Positions 56,441-64,000 of a DNA stretch of 64,000 nt are shown piece by piece. The notes under the pieces were generated by a model. That model had not been told where the DNA came from and searched no databases. It saw only the letters and a list, made by a program, of their open reading frames with translations. Origin of the DNA: an uncultured Pelagibacteraceae bacterium. GTDB taxonomy: Bacteria > Pseudomonadota > Alphaproteobacteria > Pelagibacterales > Pelagibacteraceae. The stretch spans positions 97,415-161,414 of the forward strand of contig CACAWF010000001.1 of assembly GCA_902536085.1 (NCBI GenBank), read 5' to 3'. A program made the position numbers and the translations under genes. Numbering within the stretch: the first letter of the stretch is position 1; every line of letters starts with the position of its first letter.

Positions 56441-57844
56441 ATGATAAATAAAAATTACAAAATAATTAACAACAAATTTCATAGCATAATAAGATTTATT
56501 TTTTTTATTAGATATCTATTCTTAATTTTTTTTGTCGCAATTGTATTATTCTTTACTATTCCCCATTTTTTTGATTTCGAAAAAAAAAAAATTATAATTC
56601 ATAACTATTTATTGGATAATTATGGTTTAGAAATAGAAAGTTTTGAAAAAATTAAATATAACTCTCTTCCAATACCGCATTTACAAATAAATGATCTGTC
56701 AGCAAATTTATATTCGAATCAAATTAATTTACAGACCAAAAGACTTTTAATATATCCAAATTTTTTGAGCATTTATAATTTTAGAAATTTTCATTTAAAA
56801 AAAACTAAATTAGAAAATGGTATTCTAGATCTAAACTATTCTGATTTAAACACGCTTAGTAAGAACATTTTAAAACAAAAAAAAAAAATTCAAATCAAAA
56901 ATTTAGACTTAGAAATTAAAGATAAAAATAATCAAATAATCAATTTAAAAGGTATAAATTATTCGAATTTTGGTTATAAAAAAAATAATATTCATGGAGA
57001 AGTTTTTAAAAGAAAATTTAAAATTTTTTTTGATAAGAATCTTAAAAATATAAACTTTAAACTTTTAGATACAGGCATATCTGCAAAATTAAATATTTTA
57101 GAAAACAATACTGACTCAAAAATAAATGGAACTTTGAAAGGTAAGATTTTGCAATCAACCTTTAAAATAAATTTTTCCTATGATGAAAATGCTGTAATAA
57201 TAAAAAACTTATTTTTTAGGGATAAAAAACTTTCATTTAATAGTAATGGCTATTTAAAATTTAAACCTTTCTTTAAAACAAAATTATCAACTGAAATAAA
57301 AGATATAGACATAAATATTTTGAAAAATTTAGATATTAAAAATATTCTTAATTCTAAAGATTTAATCAAAAAAATAAATACCGAAAAAAAAATAGAATAT
57401 ACCGCTAAAAAATTCAAAAAGAGTATTATAAAAGATTTAAAAATCGAAACAAATTTAGCTTATGGGAGATTGAATATTTTTAAAGATTTCTCAACATCTG
57501 CATCAAGAACTGTATGCAAAAGTAATGTGAACTTATTTGATGAGTATCCAGTTATGTACTTTAACTGTACTTTTAATTCTTCAAATAAAAAAGAATTTTT
57601 AAAGCAATTAGATATTAAATATAAAAAGAAAAATGAATATATAAAAATAAAAATGACTGGAAATTTAAATATTCTTAATAAAAAAATAAATTTTGAAAAG
57701 CTGGAAGTTAACAATGATTATAAAGCGACCCAGGAAGACTTAAACTTTTTTAAAATTTCATTTGAAGAGATATTATTCGATGGGGGTTTTTTAAAAATTT
57801 TTGATATAACAAAAATTAAAAAATTTATTAAGGAAGTTACTTGA
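56441..57844 (+). CDS. AsmA-like membrane-anchored protein (hypothetical)
   Basis: N-terminal TM then ~430 aa beta-rich low-complexity region resembling AsmA/DUF748 N-termini (FEKIKYNSLPIPHLQINDLSANLYSNQINLQTKRLLIYPNFLSIY). Confidence 0.5.
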   Translation: MINKNYKIINNKFHSIIRFIFFIRYLFLIFFVAIVLFFTIPHFFDFEKKKIIIHNYLLDNYGLEIESFEKIKYNSLPIPHLQINDLSANLYSNQINLQTKRLLIYPNFLSIYNFRNFHLKKTKLENGILDLNYSDLNTLSKNILKQKKKIQIKNLDLEIKDKNNQIINLKGINYSNFGYKKNNIHGEVFKRKFKIFFDKNLKNINFKLLDTGISAKLNILENNTDSKINGTLKGKILQSTFKINFSYDENAVIIKNLFFRDKKLSFNSNGYLKFKPFFKTKLSTEIKDIDINILKNLDIKNILNSKDLIKKINTEKKIEYTAKKFKKSIIKDLKIETNLAYGRLNIFKDFSTSASRTVCKSNVNLFDEYPVMYFNCTFNSSNKKEFLKQLDIKYKKKNEYIKIKMTGNLNILNKKINFEKLEVNNDYKATQEDLNFFKISFEEILFDGGFLKIFDITKIKKFIKEVT

Positions 57845-57845
57845 T

Positions 57846-59234
57846 TTATTTTGGCTTTGTCATTTTGATAGGGTTCATTATTTTATTATATTCTCTCTCT
57901 TTTATTAAACCTGCTTTAATAACCTCATGTTTTAAAGTTGTTCCATTTTTGTGAGCCTTCTTTGCGATTTCAGCCGCTTTATCATACCCTATCTTTGGAG
58001 CTAAAGCCGTCACAAGCATTAAAGAGTTATCTAACAGAAATTTAATTCTTTTTTTGTCAGCTTTAATTCCTTTAACGCAATACAATGCAAAAGTTTTTGC
58101 CGAGTCACTCATTATTTCAATTGATTGTAATATGTTATGAATTATTAATGGTTTAAAAACATTTAATTCAAAATGACCATGTGATCCTGCCATAGTAATT
58201 CCGTTGTGATTTCCAATCACTTTAACACAAACCATTGTTACTGCCTCAGACTGAGTTGGATTAACCTTGCCTGGCATAATAGAAGATCCAGGTTCATTAG
58301 ACGGCAAAATAAGTTCTCCATAACCTGCTCTAGGTCCAGATCCTAAAAATCTAATATCATTAGCAATTTTCATTAAACATACTGCTGTAGTATTGAGGGC
58401 TCCAGAAAAATTAACGATTTCATCATGTGCCGCTAAAGATGCAAACTTATTCATCGAAGTTTTAAATGGTAATTTAGTAATTTTTTTTATCTCCTTAATA
58501 ATTTTTTTGTCAAAATTTTTTCTAGTATTTAATCCAGTCCCTACAGCAGTTCCACCTTGTGCTAAAAAATAGATTTCTTTTAAAGCAGATTCTATTCTTA
58601 CGATACATTTCTTTAATTGGTTGTGATATCCAGAAAATTCTTGTCCAAGAGTGAGAGGAGTTGCGTCCTGTAAATGTGTTCTACCCACTTTTACAATTTT
58701 TTTAAATTCCTTTGATTTTTTAGCCAATTCTTTTTCAAGAAGTTTTAAAGAGGGTATTAACTTCTCTTTTGCTTTTATAGCTATTGAAATATGCATAGCA
58801 GTTGGAAATACATCATTTGTCGATTGAGATTTGTTAACATGATCATTAGGGTGAATAGGTTTTTTTGTTCCCATTTTACCACCCATCATTTGAATAGCTC
58901 TATTTGCAATAACTTCGTTTACATTCATATTCGTTTGAGTACCTGAACCAGTTTGCCAAACTTTTAATGGAAAATGTTTATCATGTTTTCCTTTAATAAT
59001 TTCATCAGCTGCTTTGATGATAAACTTACTTAACTTAGGCTCCAAATCTTTATTTTTAGTATTAACTATTGCTGCTGCTTTTTTAATAATAGCTATTGCG
59101 TGGATAACTAAAGGCCTCACTAAAAAGTCCCCTATATTAAAATATTTATTAGATCTTTCAGTGGAGGCTCCCCAATACTTATCACCAGGTACTTTTATTT
59201 TTCCAATACTGTCAAATTCAGTTCTGTATTTCAT
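57846..59234 (-). CDS. fumC: Class II fumarate hydratase
   Basis: [55 protein letters not shown]. Start at 59234; the 59342 ORF start would overlap the divergent gene. Confidence 0.97.
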   Translation of the reverse strand: MKYRTEFDSIGKIKVPGDKYWGASTERSNKYFNIGDFLVRPLVIHAIAIIKKAAAIVNTKNKDLEPKLSKFIIKAADEIIKGKHDKHFPLKVWQTGSGTQTNMNVNEVIANRAIQMMGGKMGTKKPIHPNDHVNKSQSTNDVFPTAMHISIAIKAKEKLIPSLKLLEKELAKKSKEFKKIVKVGRTHLQDATPLTLGQEFSGYHNQLKKCIVRIESALKEIYFLAQGGTAVGTGLNTRKNFDKKIIKEIKKITKLPFKTSMNKFASLAAHDEIVNFSGALNTTAVCLMKIANDIRFLGSGPRAGYGELILPSNEPGSSIMPGKVNPTQSEAVTMVCVKVIGNHNGITMAGSHGHFELNVFKPLIIHNILQSIEIMSDSAKTFALYCVKGIKADKKRIKFLLDNSLMLVTALAPKIGYDKAAEIAKKAHKNGTTLKHEVIKAGLIKEREYNKIMNPIKMTKPK

Positions 59235-59294
59235 TAGTGATTCTTTGGTATAATACACCTTATTTAGATATTTATAAAACATAAAGGATAAGAA

Positions 59295-59666
59295 ATGAGT
59301 AATTTTGAAAGTGTTAAAAAATTTATGAAAACTTTTGGTCAAGAAGTTAAAGAAAAAGCTGAATTTCCGTCAGATAAAATCACATCCTTAAGATTTGAGT
59401 TGATAAAAGAAGAGCTTGAGGAGTTTAAGTTTGCGATAGAGAAAAAAGATATCAAAGAAGTAGCTGATGCTTTAACTGATATTTTATATGTAACTTATGG
59501 CGCGGGTCATGCCTTCGGAATAAATTTAGACGAATGTTTCAAGGAGGTGCAAAATTCAAATATGAGCAAGCTAGGTGAAGATGGTAAACCAATTTATAAT
59601 GAAAAAGGCAAGGTGATGAAAGGACCAAATTATTTTAAACCTGACTTAAAAAAATTTGTAGCATAA
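59295..59666 (+). CDS. MazG-like/PRA-PH-type NTP pyrophosphohydrolase
   Basis: [45 protein letters not shown]: EEELxE...D metal-binding pattern. Confidence 0.85.
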   Translation: MSNFESVKKFMKTFGQEVKEKAEFPSDKITSLRFELIKEELEEFKFAIEKKDIKEVADALTDILYVTYGAGHAFGINLDECFKEVQNSNMSKLGEDGKPIYNEKGKVMKGPNYFKPDLKKFVA

Positions 59667-59746
59667 TGAAAAAAAATTATCATTGGATACTTTTAGGTAT
59701 TGCAGCTGGGATAGTCATTTATTTAATTGATAAATATATTATTTAA
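59666..59746 (+). CDS. Small single-pass membrane protein, 26 aa
   Basis: [26 protein letters not shown]; start overlaps the preceding stop by 1 nt (TAATG). Confidence 0.45.
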   Translation: MKKNYHWILLGIAAGIVIYLIDKYII

Positions 59747-59756
59747 ATAAAATTAG

Positions 59757-59999
59757 TTGATGAATAAACTTAAACCAAAACCATATCAATTTTGGGCATG
59801 GTGTTCCACTATCACAATTTTAGCTGGTGCTGGAACAGCAGCTTTGGGTTATTATCCTTTATACTGTTATATTTTTTTAATTGGTAATAGCGGTTTAGCT
59901 ATAATTTCTTGGCTATGGAATGAAAAATCTTTAGTAGCACTAAATATTGGACTCGCGAGCATTTATCTTGTTGGTTTGATTAATCTTTATCTTAATTGA
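59757..59999 (+). CDS. Small hypothetical membrane protein
   Basis: 80 aa, two or three hydrophobic helices; compact spacing after upstream ORF. Confidence 0.55.
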   Translation: MMNKLKPKPYQFWAWCSTITILAGAGTAALGYYPLYCYIFLIGNSGLAIISWLWNEKSLVALNIGLASIYLVGLINLYLN

Positions 60000-60038
60000 A
60001 TTTCAAATGCGATTACATATTCTTTTTTCATATTTTTT

Positions 60039-60064
60039 AGGGGCGTTCTGTTGCCAGGTGCCCC
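60039..60064. repeat. Direct repeat copy 1: partial duplicate of tmRNA gene end (candidate att site)
   Basis: AGGGGCGTTCTGTTGCCAGGTGCCCC, 26/26 identical to 60961-60986; similarity continues 12 nt with 4 mismatches (GGACCTTGTAAC vs AAACCCCGTAAC). Confidence 0.9.
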
Positions 60065-60132
60065 GGACCTTGTAACATTATTCCTTATTATACGCCATTT
60101 GCAATTGTTAAGAACCTAAAACTTTGAGGGAA

Positions 60133-60151
60133 ATTACGAGTAGATTACGAG
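60133..60151. repeat. Paired iteron ATTACGAG-TAG-ATTACGAG inside left cassette end
   Basis: Two direct copies at 11-bp period, ~69 bp inside copy 1. Confidence 0.75.
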
Positions 60152-60178
60152 CGAAATCTTATGCTAGAATCTTGGAAC

Positions 60179-60877
60179 ATGAAAAAACTTTTAGCGATCG
60201 TGGTTCTAGGTTTGTTGTGGGGTGGAAACGCTTATACAGAAAACATAGTTTTAAACTGTAAAAATTTACCTGTTTGGCAAAGTTTAAAGTTTGAAATTAA
60301 CAAAGAAAATAAGACTGTAAATATCACTGAGCAATATACTCAAAAATCTAATAAACGATCGTTTTCCAAACCTATAAGCTATTTAGATAATAAAAAAATC
60401 CATATTCAATTCCCCAACGGCAGTTTTTGGCAGTTCTTTTATGGTTCTGACCACAAACTAATATTTCCTGATGGAAAAACAAATTATCTAAAATGTAAAA
60501 ATGAATTAAATACAAAACAATTGCAAACAGCAAAACAAGATGCGATTATGTTTACAATCAAAGATAAACGTGAACAGTGTGAAGCAATTGGATTTAAACC
60601 TAAAACAGAGAAATTTGCTGATTGTGTTCTAAGGTTAGTAGAACTTGATATCAAAAAACAGCAAGATAATAAAATAGCAGCTGCTCAGAATTCAGGAAAC
60701 ATGCAAATAGCTAATCAGTTATTACAAATGCGTAACGATAATAATGCACAATACTTAATTGATTTAGGACAGCAGTTATTGACGCCTCAGTCATTTAACT
60801 CAAACATCTATTTACCTCAAACGCAAAATTGCACAATTATGGGCTTTGATAGTTTTGCAAAGATGACTTGTAATTAG
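60179..60877 (+). CDS. Exported hypothetical protein, sole ORF of the repeat-flanked cassette
   Basis: Signal peptide MKKLLAIVVLGLLWGGNAYT; Cys-containing segment KREQCEAIGFKPKTEKFADCVLRLVELD. ORF opens at 60161; 60179 fits signal peptide. Confidence 0.75.
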   Translation: MKKLLAIVVLGLLWGGNAYTENIVLNCKNLPVWQSLKFEINKENKTVNITEQYTQKSNKRSFSKPISYLDNKKIHIQFPNGSFWQFFYGSDHKLIFPDGKTNYLKCKNELNTKQLQTAKQDAIMFTIKDKREQCEAIGFKPKTEKFADCVLRLVELDIKKQQDNKIAAAQNSGNMQIANQLLQMRNDNNAQYLIDLGQQLLTPQSFNSNIYLPQTQNCTIMGFDSFAKMTCN

Positions 60878-60883
60878 AAAAAA

Positions 60884-60902
60884 ATTACGAGCACATTACG
60901 AC
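60884..60902. repeat. Paired iteron ATTACGAG-CAC-ATTACGAC inside right cassette end
   Basis: Same motif, same orientation, same 11-bp period as 60133-60151; ~58 bp before repeat copy 2. Confidence 0.75.
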
Positions 60903-60960
60903 CTGTCAGGTTGCATCATTCAAATTAGTATCATTAACAAAGAAAAACTATAAAGTTGTA

Positions 60961-61205
60961 AGGGGCGTTCTGTTGCCAGGTGCCCCAAACCCCGTAACTT
61001 AATTAATTAAATTAATTAAGCTGCAAGTGCAAATTTTTGATTTGCATTTATAATTTAGCCCGTTACGTCGGAGCCATCTCGAACGAAAGAACAGCCTTTG
61101 GACACCCGTCGATCCTAATTCACCCCCGTAAAATTATGGTGGAGGTGGTGGGTACTGCCCCCACGTCCGTGATGTTTATTACGAAATTCGTTTATCGTCA
61201 TAGTT
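60961..61205 (-). ncRNA. ssrA: Circularly permuted two-piece tmRNA (coding piece ~60961-61127; acceptor piece 3' end at 61137, 5' end approximate)
   Basis: Minus strand: coding piece starts GGGGGTGAATTAGGATCGACGGGTG; tag ORF GCAAATCAAAAATTTGCACTTGCAGCTTAA; acceptor piece has T-arm GTGGG-GGCAGTA-CCCAC then CACCTCC-ACCA, pairing with GGGGGTG. Confidence 0.92.
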
Positions 61206-61254
61206 GGAAAACCAACGACTTATTATATTTTAAAATCAAATTTCTGAAAAGAAT

Positions 61255-62841
61255 TTAATTATTAATTTTGTATAAACATAAACCATCTGCTTCACACTCG
61301 CTAAATATAAGTTTTAACGAGCTCATTTGTAGTGGAAACTTTGAAATAATATATTTAGCACCCAGTTTTTCTGCAGCTAATAAATTTAAACTATAATTTT
61401 CTTTATCTACTGGTTCGTATAAACTTGTGTATACTCTACTTCCCCAATTGTCATAATAATTTTTAAAAGTAGGATTTTTATCAAGTTCAATTTCAATTAT
61501 TTCTCTAAATTTCCTTTTATAACTTAAGGGATATAAACTGTGATATCCATCCAACACAAAAATATTATTTTTTACCGCAGCCATTGGATCAACACCAACT
61601 GATAAGACTCTATGCTCTTTTACTTCACTCTTTATTTTTTTATAGTCATAGTGCGAGTAAAATCCTTTAAATGTATATAAATTCTGATAATTTTTCTCTT
61701 TTATAATTTTGTCTTTGTAAATTGGTACAATGCTAGAATTTATTTGGAAAAACAATACACTTGTTATAACCAAAAAAAATAATATTTTTGAATATAAATT
61801 TTTACTTTTAAGTAAATAAATTATTAGTAAGCAGTATAATAAATTGAAGGATTTTCCTAAATAACCCCATGATATTTCTTTAAAAAGAGTTTCATTTACA
61901 AACCTTCCAATAAAATCATTTTGTATAATAACTATAAACAAAATAGATAAAATTAATCCGAATAAAATTTTTTTTATATTCTCGTCTTTTGAAAAAAAAG
62001 AAAAAATAATAGCCGGTATCGCAAATAAAGAAATAGGCAGTATCATAAAAAATTTGTGACTCCATGTATTTGGTAAAGGAAATAAAAATTTTAAAAAACT
62101 AATTATACTTTCTTTTAAAGAAAGTGTTTCTCTTAATATTTCTGTCCTGTGAAACTCAATATTTGAAAATAATAAATATAAAAGATTAAAATTTGCAAAA
62201 AGTATACTTACAGAAAATGTCAGAAATATTTTTAAAAATTGAATTAATTGATGTTTATCTATAAGCAAAAAAAGTACCAAAACTATGCTAGGGATAGCAA
62301 AACCTCCAAACAATAAATCAGAGTTAATCCCAAAAAATACAGTTAAAATATAATGTTTAATTTTTAACTTTTTTTTGAAAAGAGATAAATAAATTATGTA
62401 AGGTATAATTGCTAATCCAAATCCCTCGTGAGTTGGTAAATTGGAGGATGCGTACAAGCAAGATACTAAACAGCAAATAAAAATATTAGAATTGATTTTT
62501 TTTGAAAGAATTAAAAATGAAAAATAAGAAACTAACTTTACTAAAATATCTATTATCCAATATGCAAGTTCAAAAGAAAATAGAGAGTAAAAAAAACTGT
62601 AAGGCTGAAACAGCCTTCTTAAGTAAAAAGGATTTATTTCACCGTTAAGAAAAATTTTAACAGAATCAAAATTTCCTATTAATATTTTTCCCAAAATGAA
62701 GTTATAAACCAGTTCACTGTCTAAACTATCAATGTAAAATAACGTTGGACTTCCAAAAAAAATTAATGGAATTATGTAATTTAATGAGAGAATAAATAAA
62801 AATACGTAGTGTATACGGTATTTGCTTGATAAATATTTCAT
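61255..62841 (-). CDS. Polytopic membrane protein of unknown function
   Basis: 528 aa, about a dozen hydrophobic segments, C-terminal soluble domain ending LIFSECEADGLCLYKINN. Confidence 0.6.
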   Translation of the reverse strand: MKYLSSKYRIHYVFLFILSLNYIIPLIFFGSPTLFYIDSLDSELVYNFILGKILIGNFDSVKIFLNGEINPFYLRRLFQPYSFFYSLFSFELAYWIIDILVKLVSYFSFLILSKKINSNIFICCLVSCLYASSNLPTHEGFGLAIIPYIIYLSLFKKKLKIKHYILTVFFGINSDLLFGGFAIPSIVLVLFLLIDKHQLIQFLKIFLTFSVSILFANFNLLYLLFSNIEFHRTEILRETLSLKESIISFLKFLFPLPNTWSHKFFMILPISLFAIPAIIFSFFSKDENIKKILFGLILSILFIVIIQNDFIGRFVNETLFKEISWGYLGKSFNLLYCLLIIYLLKSKNLYSKILFFLVITSVLFFQINSSIVPIYKDKIIKEKNYQNLYTFKGFYSHYDYKKIKSEVKEHRVLSVGVDPMAAVKNNIFVLDGYHSLYPLSYKRKFREIIEIELDKNPTFKNYYDNWGSRVYTSLYEPVDKENYSLNLLAAEKLGAKYIISKFPLQMSSLKLIFSECEADGLCLYKINN

Positions 62842-62990
62842 ATTTAAAACATTTTTAAAATACTTTAATTGATAAATATCCTAAGAAATATCTAAATTTA
62901 TAAATTTTATTAACAATAAAAGTATAAAAAAAAACTATTTTAATACCATTTTATCTATCACTTGTATAATTAACGTCTTTAAAACATTTT

Positions 62991-63938
62991 ATGAAATTAA
63001 CAACTGAACAAAAAAAAGAGATTTCCGATCAACAGTCCCAGCAAAATATTACTAAGCGAGTTACTTCACCTGAACTAGAAAAAATTTTGTACGAAGCACT
63101 ACCTGTCCTAGACCACGGTTTTGTAAGGGTAGTTGATTATATGGGGGATGATAGTTCTATTGTACAATCGGCGAGGGTTTCTTATGGCAAAGGAACAAAA
63201 AAGGTTTCAACAGATGAAGGGTTAATAAAATATCTCATGAGACATTGGCATTCTACACCGTTTGAAATGTGCGAAATAAAATACCATGTCAAGTTACCAA
63301 TATTTATTGCAAGACAATGGATTAGACATAGAACTGCTAATGTAAATGAGTATTCAGCAAGATACTCAATTTTAGATAAAGAATTTTATATACCCTCAAA
63401 AGATCAACTTTCTGCACAATCCACTTCTAATCGTCAAGGACGCGGCGATCTTATTACCGGAGACCAAGCAGATGAAGTTCTTAAAATATTAAAAGATGAT
63501 GCTACAAGAACTTATGATAATTATGAAAAAATGCTTAACGAGAGATATGATGGGACAACAATAGATGAAAGTAAAGTTGGACTAGCCAGAGAACTTGCCA
63601 GAATGAACCTAACTTTGAACTCTTATACTCAATGGTATTGGAAGACAGACTTATTAAATTTGTTAAACTTTTTATTTTTAAGGGCAGATAATCATGCTCA
63701 ATATGAAATACGAGTATATGCAGAGGTAATGCTCGAAACAGTAAAAAAATGGGTGCCTATTACTCACTCTGCTTTCTTAGATTATAGAGTAGGGGCCGTT
63801 CATGTTTCTGCTAAAGGTAAAAAAGTTATTCAAGAAATGGCAAGAGGTAAAAATGTAAATCATGAAAGCTCGGGCTTATCAAAAAGAGAATGGAATGAGC
63901 TTATGATGTCTTTTGGTTTTAAAGAAAAACTAATTTAG
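62991..63938 (+). CDS. thyX: FAD-dependent thymidylate synthase
   Basis: ThyX signature [59 protein letters not shown]. Confidence 0.97.
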   Translation: MKLTTEQKKEISDQQSQQNITKRVTSPELEKILYEALPVLDHGFVRVVDYMGDDSSIVQSARVSYGKGTKKVSTDEGLIKYLMRHWHSTPFEMCEIKYHVKLPIFIARQWIRHRTANVNEYSARYSILDKEFYIPSKDQLSAQSTSNRQGRGDLITGDQADEVLKILKDDATRTYDNYEKMLNERYDGTTIDESKVGLARELARMNLTLNSYTQWYWKTDLLNLLNFLFLRADNHAQYEIRVYAEVMLETVKKWVPITHSAFLDYRVGAVHVSAKGKKVIQEMARGKNVNHESSGLSKREWNELMMSFGFKEKLI

Positions 63939-64000
63939 ATAAATTTTAATTTTTTCTGCTATAATTCCAAATAATCTAGAAACATTGTGATTTGGATTTT

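Noticed and set aside
60039-60110. Repeat copy 1 as a second functional tmRNA
   Set aside because: Similarity stops after ~38 nt; no acceptor stem, T-arm or convincing tag ORF.
61037-61258. 73-aa plus-strand ORF (...MVEVVGTAPTSVMF...)
   Set aside because: Antisense read-through of the tmRNA acceptor and coding pieces; the MVEVVGTAPTS segment is simply the complement of the acceptor stem/T-arm.

Overview
Compact, AT-rich alphaproteobacterial chromosome segment that resembles SAR11/Pelagibacterales (inferred from gene content and style, not from a database search). Nearly every base is in housekeeping genes: L25, prs, lgt, a petP/petR-like regulator set, ilvE, uvrC, uvrB, trxB, carAB, dnaG, rpoD, mlaA/mlaC, rnpB, and an 18-kb division/cell-wall (dcw) cluster followed by bamD, ligA, uvrD, fumC and thyX. 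Points of interest: (1) dcw rearrangements: ftsZ lies between mraZ and rsmH instead of after ftsA, murE and murF are one 920-aa ORF, and FtsA looks stripped of its actin-fold nucleotide-binding motifs; (2) three TGGG/CCCA boxes at 10-bp spacing over the mraZ promoter; (3) an unlisted circularly permuted two-piece tmRNA on the minus strand at ~60961-61205, encoding the tag ANQKFALAA; (4) a ~0.9-kb single-gene cassette between a 26-bp perfect repeat of the tmRNA 3' end, with paired ATTACGAG iterons just inside each end. The cassette looks like a minimal integrase-less att-flanked element and is the best candidate here for something undescribed.
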